Assembly: GCF_905220705.1 (NCBI RefSeq)
Contig: NZ_CAJNAT010000003.1
Coordinates: 434,001-498,000, forward strand
Origin: Paraburkholderia domus
GTDB lineage: Bacteria; Pseudomonadota; Gammaproteobacteria; Burkholderiales; Burkholderiaceae
DNA: 64,000 nucleotides
Reading direction: 5' to 3'
Numbering within the stretch: position 1 is the stretch's first letter; every line of letters starts with the position of its first letter. Shown piece after piece: positions 10,232 to 18,073 of this stretch. The notes beneath the pieces were generated by a model. The model searched no databases and was not told where the DNA came from. It saw nothing but the letters and a program-made list of their open reading frames with translations. The position numbers were made by a program, and so were the translations under genes.

Positions 10232-10792
10232 GTGCCTACGTGGTTTTTTGCAACGCAAATGTGTACGACCAACGCGCTCGTCCGTGTGGATCTGTCCGAC
10301 CTCAATGAACTTGGGGTTTCGCCGCTGGATCGGCAAAGCCTGCCGCCAGCCCCGTCCTTGTCCAATGAGAAAGTAGCGATGCAAAGCCGTTCGGTTGCGG
10401 AGCCGGTCATTCAGCGCTTCGATTGCGACGTATCGACTGCTCCCAGGCCGCTTCTTATTCGGGGTGCAATCGCGGAGAAATTTGCTGTGAATGCCGACCA
10501 CGATAAGAGCAGCGGTGGTCTCGTCGAGATCACCTACTCCGTCGACCTTGCTCGCGACGCCGAGCTTGCGCAAACGATCCACGTCGACACGGTGGAAAGC
10601 GGCAAACAGCCGCTAAGATGGGGTCCGCAAGGCGTACGTAGAGCGCCTCTCGATCATATTGGCTTTATACAATCAGTGCTTCTTCCCTTGCTCGCCACTT
10701 TCGAACCACGTGGTTCGCTATATGTCGAACCCGCTTGTTCGTCGTCGCGGCAGCGCTTGCTATGGCGCGCCTGGACACTCGGAGAGGCTTGA
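10232..10792 (+). CDS. Unassigned open frame of doubtful coding status
   Basis: A 186-codon frame with no ribosome site and no family signature. Codon use in the middle (about 10280-10590) is not unlike real genes, and the text there is hydrophilic and acidic (VRVDLSDLNELGV, EKFAVNADHDKSS). A hydrophobic segment in another frame lies just upstream, so this may be the frameshifted remains of a small exported protein. Its last 60 codons coincide with the glycosyltransferase-tail remnant described separately, in a different frame, so it probably does not run through as a functional gene. Confidence 0.2.
   Translation: MPTWFFATQMCTTNALVRVDLSDLNELGVSPLDRQSLPPAPSLSNEKVAMQSRSVAEPVIQRFDCDVSTAPRPLLIRGAIAEKFAVNADHDKSSGGLVEITYSVDLARDAELAQTIHVDTVESGKQPLRWGPQGVRRAPLDHIGFIQSVLLPLLATFEPRGSLYVEPACSSSRQRLLWRAWTLGEA
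10588..10770 (+). pseudogene. Probable remnant of a GT2 glycosyltransferase C-terminus
   Basis: The frame through 10659 reads NHVVRYMSNPLVRRRG, which matches the tail of the GT2 at 4039-5106 (DRAVRYIANPLTRAGR) in sequence and in position, just before the end of the protein. About 20 residues earlier, in a neighbouring frame, VESGKQ parallels LESGSY of the intact gene. The rest of the coding sequence is not recognisable. The spot is directly upstream of the flippase, where a transferase gene would be expected. The match is short, so confidence is limited. Confidence 0.4.
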
Positions 10793-10803
10793 GAGAAACC
10801 GCT

Positions 10804-12126
10804 ATGAAAAGGACGGAGAATACTCGAGTACTGGTGTTCGTGTACGCCGGATACATCATGAGGTACATCTACCTCATTGTTGTCATTCCCTTCTACGGAC
10901 GCGTACTCGGTCTCACCGAATACGGTCGCGTACTGGCGGCGATGTCGCTGATGAATGTGATCTGGATGCTGGTGAGCTACGGCTTTACCGTTGTCGGAAT
11001 GCGAGACGTGTCCAAGGCGCACGTGCGCAGCGAATTCAACGAGATTTTTTCCTTGCATGTGAGCGCCCGTGTGCTGATGGGGTTGCTCGGCGGGATAGTG
11101 GGTCTGATCGCCACGTTCTGCTCGCCGGTTCTTTCAGAACGTCCGACTATCGGCATCCTCGCGACAATACTTGGCATCGTGTCCGGGTCGAATCTGGGCT
11201 GGCTTTTCCAGGGGCGCCATCGGTTTCGCACGCCGATCATCCTCGAGGTCGTCGGATTCGCGATGAGTCTCGTTTTGGTGCTCTCGATCGTCCGCAGTCC
11301 TTTGGATTCGTCATGGGTGTTGGGAAGTCTGCTGATCGCAGGCGTGTCCACTTCGATAATTGCATATGGGCTGACAATCTACGACATGGGACTACCGCGA
11401 ATCCGGCCGACCGGCGTCAGTCAGTTGATTCGTAGCTCCACCATGCTGTTCTGTTACTCCACGGGATCAGTCATTCTGATGTCGTTTTCCACCTATCTGC
11501 TTACGCTTCTGTCGACGCCGACACAAGTCGGCTACTTCGGTGCCGCGGAGCGCTTTGCCACCATTGGACTGAGCCTCATGGGGCCGGCAGCGCAGGTTTT
11601 CGTTCCGACCATCTCGCGGCAGCTTGCGCAAGGCGACCATGATGGCGCGCGAGCGACGACTCGTCGGGGCGGTGCATTGCTGATCGGCTACGGACTGCTC
11701 GCACTTTGCGGCGCGCTCGTGCTGTCGCCATTGCTATTGCCACTGATTCTCGGCGAAGCGTTCGCGCCGAGCGCTCCTGTATTGCAGTGCTTTGCGTGGA
11801 TGTTTCCCTTTGCCGCATTCAATCAGTTCATCAGCTTTTACGTGTTCGTTCCGCTAGAAAAGGACCGCTCGCTCGCTCTGGCCGGGGTGACGACCGGGAT
11901 CGCCAACCTCGCCGCGGCGCTCTATCTTGCACCTCGGCACGGTGCGATGGGCATGGCGTTGGCGCGGGTGATCAGTGAGGCAACGCTCTCGATGATGCTG
12001 CTCGGCCTTGCAGCGCGCTTTGGCCTGTTGACAGACTTCAGGCGGGAGTCTGCTCGCGCGTTTGCGAAAGTGTGTTTTGCGTGCGGTGTCGGCGCGGGGG
12101 CGCGAAATACTGACGATGAAGGTTGA
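10804..12126 (+). CDS. Wzx-like lipid-linked oligosaccharide flippase
   Basis: A 440-residue polytopic inner-membrane protein of the MOP/polysaccharide-transport superfamily. It has about 12 hydrophobic segments, an early conserved-looking start (RYIYLIVVIPFYGRVLGLTE) typical of Wzx, and a mid-protein SYGFTVVGMRDVSK. It should move the undecaprenyl-linked repeat unit to the periplasm for Wzy polymerisation. The start at 10804 is chosen because the protein family begins just before the first helix and a GAGAGAAAC stretch lies upstream. It stands alone between a gap with decayed sequence and the convergent hydrolase gene. Confidence 0.88.
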   Translation: MKRTENTRVLVFVYAGYIMRYIYLIVVIPFYGRVLGLTEYGRVLAAMSLMNVIWMLVSYGFTVVGMRDVSKAHVRSEFNEIFSLHVSARVLMGLLGGIVGLIATFCSPVLSERPTIGILATILGIVSGSNLGWLFQGRHRFRTPIILEVVGFAMSLVLVLSIVRSPLDSSWVLGSLLIAGVSTSIIAYGLTIYDMGLPRIRPTGVSQLIRSSTMLFCYSTGSVILMSFSTYLLTLLSTPTQVGYFGAAERFATIGLSLMGPAAQVFVPTISRQLAQGDHDGARATTRRGGALLIGYGLLALCGALVLSPLLLPLILGEAFAPSAPVLQCFAWMFPFAAFNQFISFYVFVPLEKDRSLALAGVTTGIANLAAALYLAPRHGAMGMALARVISEATLSMMLLGLAARFGLLTDFRRESARAFAKVCFACGVGAGARNTDDEG

Positions 12127-12283
12127 CGAAAACAAAAAACGTGCGGTCTTACGTTAAGCCACAAAAGTGCTCAAGAATGGCATGGACGTACCGCTGGGAT
12201 TGACTCACGCAAGACAGGGTCGCGCAGCGGCCGCAACTTAGGGCCGCCGCGACGACGTTCCTGCCGTTTCACCAAGGTTGCGG

Positions 12284-14089
12284 TTAACTCGCGCGCAAAA
12301 CGGCAGTGCACAACGCTTCAACGTCCTCAGCATCGAGAATTCTTTCGCGGAGAAATTGCTCGAAGTGACTGATCACCGCCTCACGCCCCGAGCGCGAGAA
12401 GAGCGCGTGATCCACCCGCTCCAGCACCTTCGCCCTCACGTTCGTCAGCTTCCCGAGTTCGCTGCCGTTGGGGCCGAAATAAATCGTCAGTTCCTCGAGC
12501 CCTGCGTCGAGCGCGCCGTATACCAGCGACGTCTGCACACCTTTGTGCTCGAGGCCCGTCACGAGCCGACGGATCGCGCCGGTCGAGGTCGTTAAGCCGA
12601 TGCAGCGTTCGAACGGGCCGCTTATGCGTGCAACGGCGCGCGTACACCAGCGACGCGCGAGCTCGCGGAAGATCGTCATGCCGTTCGTCTGGCCCTTCAG
12701 CAATCCGTACCACTTGCGCAGGTCGCGTATTGCGCGCCAGTAGACAAGGCTGGATTCGACAGCGCGGGCTCCCGGTAGCATTTGCGCGCGGCGCCACACG
12801 AAGAACGGCATATTGACCGACATGCAGCCCACTACGCCGGGATGCGCCAAGGCTGTATGAATGCTGACGTATGCACCCGAGCAGACGCCGAACATGACGA
12901 CTTTCGGGTAGCCGGCCGCCAATAGCCAGTCGACGCCGACCTTCGCGTCTGTCACGCCGTGACGGGAGTAGACGACGCCGAGCGTCTGCGAATCGTCGCG
13001 GCGCTCGCTATCGCCAAGGCCGCCCAGGTCCATACGTAACGAGGCGATACCCTGCGCGGCGAGCCGGCGCGCCATCAGTACGGCCAGACGTCCTTCGCCG
13101 ACGCGATGAACACCGCCGGTGTTGACGAACAGCACAGCAGGGGCGCCCTGGAGTGCGCGGCGCGGCTGGCAGAAGACGCCGACGTAGCGCGCACCGCCGA
13201 ATACCACAGGCGTCTCATGGCCGCCCGCGAAATCGATTCTTGTGTCGGCGGCGGGTGCAAGCACGTTGGGCGCGGGCAGGGCTTGCATGGCGGGAGGCAA
13301 ACCCAGCCACACAAGCACGCTGTTAAATGCATTCCTGGGCGGTACGCTAAACCAAGGATCGACCAGAAACTTGTCATACTCGGAAAAGATCTGTACGTCC
13401 GCCTCGGCACCCTGACGATGGTAAGACTCGAGCAGCCGGTTTATATGTGGGTTGTCGCAGGTATCGTGGAGCAGCACTCGCCGCGCGACATGTCGGCCGT
13501 TTTTCTCAAGGTCGACAGTGGCCAGTTGTTCGAGCGAGTCCGGATATAGCTGAAAACCATAGGCGCCGACAGCGCGCCCGTCGTCATCAGATTGCGCGAA
13601 CTGGAGGCCGGTGGGCGTGCTGAGCCAGCTCTTATGCTGCATGCCCAGTTCCCGGATATAACGCTTGCCGGTTATGACGGGCGCCACCATCACCAGGCTA
13701 TCGACGCCGCCCATTTCTTCCGCTGCGATGGCCGCCAGTGTCGCCCCAAGGCGTACACCGCAAAAGATAAGGCGTTCGACACCGGTCGTGGCCCGCAGAT
13801 ACGCTGCCGCTGCCTTGATGCTGTCGATCCACGCGCGAAAGAGGTCAGGGTCCTCCTCAATGCCTTTCGAGTCGCCAGTGCCAGGATAGTCGAAGCGCAG
13901 CGCGGGAATGCCAGCGCCCGCCGCCAGTGCTTCGGCAAGCTCGCTCCAACCACGGTAAGCGCACAGGGCCTCGTAGCCGAAAGGATTGCACAACACTGCG
14001 CCTATCGTGGCCTGATGGCCTGCCGGCCGGTGCAGCCAACCCAGGCAGCCATCGAACGTTACCGGCGTCGTTGTCGGAGTACTTGTCAT
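12284..14089 (-). CDS. Tandem alpha/beta-hydrolase fusion, related to exosortase-A-associated hydrolases
   Basis: A 601-residue cytoplasmic protein with two alpha/beta-hydrolase domains. The first (about 10-265) has FDYPGTGDSKG at 67-76 and a nucleophile elbow reading GVRLG (111-115), with Arg113 where Ser is usual. The second (about 285-585) has MDLGGLGDSE at 353-362 and an elbow GVCSG (401-405), with Cys403 at the nucleophile position and a late VDHALF His (H561). Separate hydrolases with these elbow types (GLRxG and GLCxG), as I remember them, accompany exosortase-A loci; here they are fused. The start overlaps the stop of the carrier-protein gene by ATGA. Likely role: releasing or editing a thioester on the adjacent carrier protein, or acylating the polymer; this is inference. 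Confidence 0.82.
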   Translation of the reverse strand: MTSTPTTTPVTFDGCLGWLHRPAGHQATIGAVLCNPFGYEALCAYRGWSELAEALAAGAGIPALRFDYPGTGDSKGIEEDPDLFRAWIDSIKAAAAYLRATTGVERLIFCGVRLGATLAAIAAEEMGGVDSLVMVAPVITGKRYIRELGMQHKSWLSTPTGLQFAQSDDDGRAVGAYGFQLYPDSLEQLATVDLEKNGRHVARRVLLHDTCDNPHINRLLESYHRQGAEADVQIFSEYDKFLVDPWFSVPPRNAFNSVLVWLGLPPAMQALPAPNVLAPAADTRIDFAGGHETPVVFGGARYVGVFCQPRRALQGAPAVLFVNTGGVHRVGEGRLAVLMARRLAAQGIASLRMDLGGLGDSERRDDSQTLGVVYSRHGVTDAKVGVDWLLAAGYPKVVMFGVCSGAYVSIHTALAHPGVVGCMSVNMPFFVWRRAQMLPGARAVESSLVYWRAIRDLRKWYGLLKGQTNGMTIFRELARRWCTRAVARISGPFERCIGLTTSTGAIRRLVTGLEHKGVQTSLVYGALDAGLEELTIYFGPNGSELGKLTNVRAKVLERVDHALFSRSGREAVISHFEQFLRERILDAEDVEALCTAVLRAS

Positions 14090-14373
14090 GGTTTGTCGGC
14101 GCACTGGCGCGTGGTTTCCTCCTGGTCCCTATCTCCTCCGGCACGAACTTGCCCGATCGTGTTCTCGAGGGAATCGATACTCCGAAAGAGGTCATAGGTA
14201 ATCAACTCATCTGGTATCTCTATGCCAAACACATCTTCGATAGCCATCATTACGCGGACCGAGCCAAGCGATGACAAGCCGGCAGCGTAGAGATCATCGC
14301 TATCGCCGAGGGTTTCGATTGGAACGTCCAGGCATGCCGTTTCTGAGAGAATGCGGCGCAAGTCGGCTTTCAT
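14086..14373 (-). CDS. Acyl carrier protein
   Basis: A 95-residue carrier protein. The phosphopantetheine site is GLSSL (32-36), so Ser35 should carry the arm; the usual Asp before it is replaced by Ser. The third helix region (VMMAIEDVFGIEIPDE) is typical. An earlier in-frame ATG (14397) would add eight residues, but the chosen start gives the usual family length. It lies between an AMP-forming ligase and a double hydrolase on the same strand, overlapping the latter by four bases, so the three probably form a loading, carrying and release unit. Confidence 0.9.
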   Translation of the reverse strand: MKADLRRILSETACLDVPIETLGDSDDLYAAGLSSLGSVRVMMAIEDVFGIEIPDELITYDLFRSIDSLENTIGQVRAGGDRDQEETTRQCADKP

Positions 14374-14464
14374 CTTTTTTCCCAAAAATTCGAACATTCT
14401 TCATAGGATCGATGTGCTAATGCTGTGTGCTGCAATTTCGCCTGGAAGCTTCGGTCTCTAAACG

Positions 14465-16051
14465 TTAGTCGACAGTCTGGTCGCGCATGTACTGTGCGGC
14501 GAGGACTTTCCTGTCAATTTTGCCGTTCACGTTAAGGGGTAACGTGTCGACGACAACAATCCTTTCAGGTACGGCATAGGCCGGCAAGTGCAGCCGGCAC
14601 GCCTGCAGAATTCGCTCGATATCGACGCGAGGATTCGTCACGAAGGCGGTGAGGCCGATAGCACTGCCGACTTCGTTGAGCGGCCATGGGATGACCGCGC
14701 ATAGCGCAGCATGGCTGCACGCCTCGACGACATGTTCGACTTCCTCCAGTTCGATCCGGTTACCGCGAATCTTGACCTGAGTATCGAGTCGTCCCTGGAA
14801 CACGATTCCGTGCCGCATGGATTCTCGCGCAGCGTCAGCGCTTCGATACCAACGTCGTGCGCGCCGGCCCGGAAAGGTCGCCTCAACAAACCGACTGTTG
14901 CCGGCTTCACTGGGTAGCAGATAGCCAGTTGCAAGCTGCGGGCCACCGATCAATAACTCACCCGTCTGCCCGGCGGCGACTGGTTCGAGGTCGGTATCCA
15001 CTATCACCAGCTCCATGCCCGGAACCGCCCAGCCGACCGGTATGGACACTTGTCGCGGATCGTCAAGGAACTCGGCGGTGATCTCGAAGGAAGTGCAGGA
15101 TACGGTCGTTTCCGTCGGCCCGTAAATATTCCTGAGCCGGCTGTTCGGTGCGGCCCGCATCCATGCCAGCGCCAGTGAGCTGGACAAGGGCTCGCCGCCG
15201 AACACCGAGACGCGAAGACTCGGAAATACACCGGGCCTCAATTTACGCAGTTGGCCCATGAAGCCGGCCACCGAAGGCACGCTATTCCAGTGTGTAATCT
15301 CGTGAGTCTTGATGAAGCCAGCGTTATAGACAGGATCGACGGTTTCAGGAATGTACAGGCAGCCGCCGTTCGCCCAGCAGACAAACATGTCGTGCACGGA
15401 CGGGTCGAAGCTCAACTCGCAGAATTGCACGTAGCGCGCTCCGGGCCATTTCTCGTGTTCATCTTCCAGTTCCAATTGGCCTCGCACGTATGCATCGGCG
15501 TTCGCGTGTGAGATCGGCACGCCCTTGGGAACGCCAGTGGAGCCGGAAGTAAAGAGGATGTAGGCCAGATCCTGCGGCGTGCCCTCATGTTGCACATACG
15601 ACGTGTCCGGCAGCCGCAATAGTCCATCGGCAACAGACGGTAGGTGCGAATCGTCCGCATTCTGGTCGAGCAGGAAAATTAGCGGCAACTCATCCAGCAA
15701 GGAGAGCACTTCATCGAGCGCAGCCACACAGCGGCGATCGACAAGCATCAGTGGCGCACCGGATTGCTCAATGATTGCCGCGATCCGCGCGGCCGGCCAC
15801 TTTGGGATAAGCGGCACATATGCCATACCGGCGTCCAGAATGCCCAACAAGCCGACGTAGGCGTCGACACTGCGATAAGTGAACAGCAAACAACGGTTCG
15901 CGCCCCCAGTCGGGGCGGCCGCTCTCAGTCCTGCCGACACGCGGCGAGCCTGAGATGCAATCTCACCGTACTTGTAAAGGTGCTCGTCGACCCATAGCGC
16001 AGGACTTTCGGGCTGGCTAGCTGCGGTATCAAAGAAGAACGTATGCAGCAT
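14465..16051 (-). CDS. AMP-forming acyl/amino-acid ligase (adenylation domain)
   Basis: A 528-residue ANL-family enzyme that activates a carboxylate as its adenylate and probably loads the neighbouring carrier protein. Core motifs: FTSGSTGVPKG (167-177), FGGEPLS near 284, IYGPTETT (309-316), GRLDTQVKIRGNRIE (420-434) and the catalytic lysine in NVNGKIDRK (K511). The motif usually read as YRTGD is YRSAD here (402-406), so the ATP-ribose-binding Asp is kept but Gly is lost. It resembles stand-alone NRPS adenylation and D-alanine ligases, and the ligase that accompanies exosortase-A systems. The start at 16051 is preferred to 16072 on family length. The substrate cannot be read with confidence. 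Confidence 0.88.
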   Translation of the reverse strand: MLHTFFFDTAASQPESPALWVDEHLYKYGEIASQARRVSAGLRAAAPTGGANRCLLFTYRSVDAYVGLLGILDAGMAYVPLIPKWPAARIAAIIEQSGAPLMLVDRRCVAALDEVLSLLDELPLIFLLDQNADDSHLPSVADGLLRLPDTSYVQHEGTPQDLAYILFTSGSTGVPKGVPISHANADAYVRGQLELEDEHEKWPGARYVQFCELSFDPSVHDMFVCWANGGCLYIPETVDPVYNAGFIKTHEITHWNSVPSVAGFMGQLRKLRPGVFPSLRVSVFGGEPLSSSLALAWMRAAPNSRLRNIYGPTETTVSCTSFEITAEFLDDPRQVSIPVGWAVPGMELVIVDTDLEPVAAGQTGELLIGGPQLATGYLLPSEAGNSRFVEATFPGRRARRWYRSADAARESMRHGIVFQGRLDTQVKIRGNRIELEEVEHVVEACSHAALCAVIPWPLNEVGSAIGLTAFVTNPRVDIERILQACRLHLPAYAVPERIVVVDTLPLNVNGKIDRKVLAAQYMRDQTVD

Positions 16052-16718
16052 TTGAACGCCTCGATCTATCAAGGGTTGCGTTGGGTAACGTTCAGAATCT
16101 TCGGCTTCCAGACGATGTCAATGTCAGGCATTCGTGAAGCCACCAGTTAGCCCTGGCCTTCCAGCTATTTCGAGCAGTATGTGCAGACGGTTGGCGCGTG
16201 TTTGGGTCATGCGGCTCGGCTACCGCGCTCTCAGCGATGGACTTGCCCAGCATTGCCCCCGGCTTTACAGACAACCCACGCCAACCAAACGGTCCGGCGA
16301 ATGGTGTTCGCACGAAGCTTAAAATTCAAAATTTCCGCCCTCTGTGCGATACCGCCCACAGACTTCGATTTAGGACAAATGCGGAGCACGGAGAACGCGT
16401 AAAACCTGCGGAGACTCCTGAGTTTTGCATGTGCTCCTGAAAACCGACGAATTTTTTTTAACACGACCTCCGTCATATACGGTTATTCACGCGATATTTC
16501 ACGCGGACATTCGAACGTTCGGCGCCGCACAGACGCCGGACCTCCCTGCACGGAACATGACAGTTGCATCATCCGCCATTGCAAACTGTCGACGCTCGAA
16601 GCCGCCGATTGTTGCGACCTTCCGCTCTGGCGCGTGAATACCTCGAGGCTATCGTCGGATCTGATGTACAGGGTTGACGGAGGAAGCGAACAACGGTGCA
16701 GCGGCAACGTTGGGCAGC
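16052..16718. other. Divergent intergenic region
   Basis: This is the upstream region of the leftward ligase operon. I see no coding frame. It includes AT-rich stretches (TTTTTTTT near 16452) that may mark promoters in either direction. No insertion-sequence ends are recognisable. Confidence 0.4.
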
Positions 16719-16884
16719 CTGGATGACCTGATCCAGCGCGGTGCCCGTCAGATCATCCAGCAGACGAGCGAGGTGGAATTGGCAACATTGCTCGAACTAC
16801 GAGAACGTGAAGACACCTGGCGAGAAACGCCTGGTGGAACGCAACGATTATCTGCCCGCGCCCGAGGTCTTCACGACTATCGGG
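16719..16884 (+). pseudogene. Transposase N-terminal fragment, IS256 (mutator) family
   Basis: Translation gives LDDLIQRGARQIIQQTSEVE then LATLLE in one frame. After a shift of two bases it continues YENVKTPGEKRLVERNDYLP and APEVFTTIG. This reproduces, in order and spacing, the N-terminal region of IS256-type transposases (…GARxIIQQAIExEL…VVRNGYLP…TxIG, from memory of the family). The DDE catalytic part is missing; similarity stops 40 bases before the heptosyltransferase-like gene. It is a dead fragment and marks a past insertion or recombination at the left edge of the GT9 module. Confidence 0.75.
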
Positions 16885-16924
16885 AATCAAAGAATTCCTG
16901 GCATGAAATGTCGCTGGACCTGAA

Positions 16925-18073
16925 ATGAAAAACGAGCGTGGACAGAATTTTCTGAAGCGCGTCGACCTGATTTTTGGTGGCGCCTTTTTGTACGTGCTAG
17001 GGGCGTTTCGCAAAAGGCGGCGCCTGCCGACCGAGTGCGTGACGGCAGGCGTGTTTGCCTTCGCTGCGATCGGCGACTCGATTTTGTCGTCGATAATTAT
17101 TTCTGAGTTGAGGAAAGTAAAAAAAATCTCCAGAGTGGTGGTATTTGCATCACGAAGCAACGCTCGCATCTATGAATTGTTCGATGGACTCGACGAAATT
17201 GTCATCGTCCCTTTGACCAGCCCGTTGAATGCGCTCAGGGAAATAAGAAAGCACGAAGTTGATGTCTTGATCGATACCTCGCAATGGCCGAGGATTTCGG
17301 CAATATTGGCGGCTTTTGCCAGGACGAAATTCACAATTGGCTTCAAGACCAGGCGTCAATTCCGCCACTATGCTTACGATACAAGCATCGAACATTGCGA
17401 CGGCCTTCATGAGCTGGATAACTTCAGAAGATTGTTGCACCCTCTGGGAATTGAGTCGACGGAATATCCGAGAATAACCAGAGAGATCCGGCCCACTGGT
17501 TTGCCATTCGTCATTGACGATAGATATGTTGTTTTTCATCCATGGGCCGCTGGAACAAATTTTGAAATGCGCGAATGGCCCATGGAGTGCTGGCGCAACC
17601 TTGCACGTATATTGATTGACAACGGCTATGCCATTGCCATAACCGGGGGCCCGGAAGACGCCACACGGGCTCAGCAACTGGTTGACCTGATTGGCAGCCC
17701 AAAGGTCGTAAGCGTGGCAGCCAAGGTGAGCTTAACGGCGGTGGTTGGAATCGTAAGGCAGGCAGAGTGCATCGTTTGCGTCAACACCGGAATCATGCAT
17801 TTGTCTGCCATGCTGGATACCCCGATGATCAGTCTGCACGGTCCTACGAATCCGTTTCGGTGGGGCCCTGTCAATAAAGAGCGTGGAGTCATTGCGGTGC
17901 CCAAGCGAGAAGGTGGAATGTTCCTGAATCTTGGGTTCGAATACCCCAGAAATGCAAAGTACGTGATGGGAAACATAAGCGTCGCTTCTGTCGCCGACGT
18001 TTTGAGTGAAGTTTATTCAATCAATCTAGGCCGCCATGACAAGAAACCCGCCGGTGAAGCTCTCGCCTCCTGA
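16925..18073 (+). CDS. Glycosyltransferase family 9 (heptosyltransferase-like)
   Basis: A GT-B fold enzyme of the ADP-heptose:LPS heptosyltransferase family, 382 residues. The N-terminal nucleotide-fold entry FAAIGDSILSS (46-56) and the C-terminal CVNTGIMHLSAM ... ISLHGPTNPFRWGP stretch are diagnostic. The next gene, overlapping by 38 bases, is a heptose kinase homolog, supporting a heptose donor. Base composition is visibly more AT-rich than neighbours (for example around 17100-17350), and a transposase fragment abuts the start, so the gene may have been acquired separately. The ribosome site is weak. It could act on exopolysaccharide rather than LPS core, given its context. Confidence 0.9.
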   Translation: MKNERGQNFLKRVDLIFGGAFLYVLGAFRKRRRLPTECVTAGVFAFAAIGDSILSSIIISELRKVKKISRVVVFASRSNARIYELFDGLDEIVIVPLTSPLNALREIRKHEVDVLIDTSQWPRISAILAAFARTKFTIGFKTRRQFRHYAYDTSIEHCDGLHELDNFRRLLHPLGIESTEYPRITREIRPTGLPFVIDDRYVVFHPWAAGTNFEMREWPMECWRNLARILIDNGYAIAITGGPEDATRAQQLVDLIGSPKVVSVAAKVSLTAVVGIVRQAECIVCVNTGIMHLSAMLDTPMISLHGPTNPFRWGPVNKERGVIAVPKREGGMFLNLGFEYPRNAKYVMGNISVASVADVLSEVYSINLGRHDKKPAGEALAS

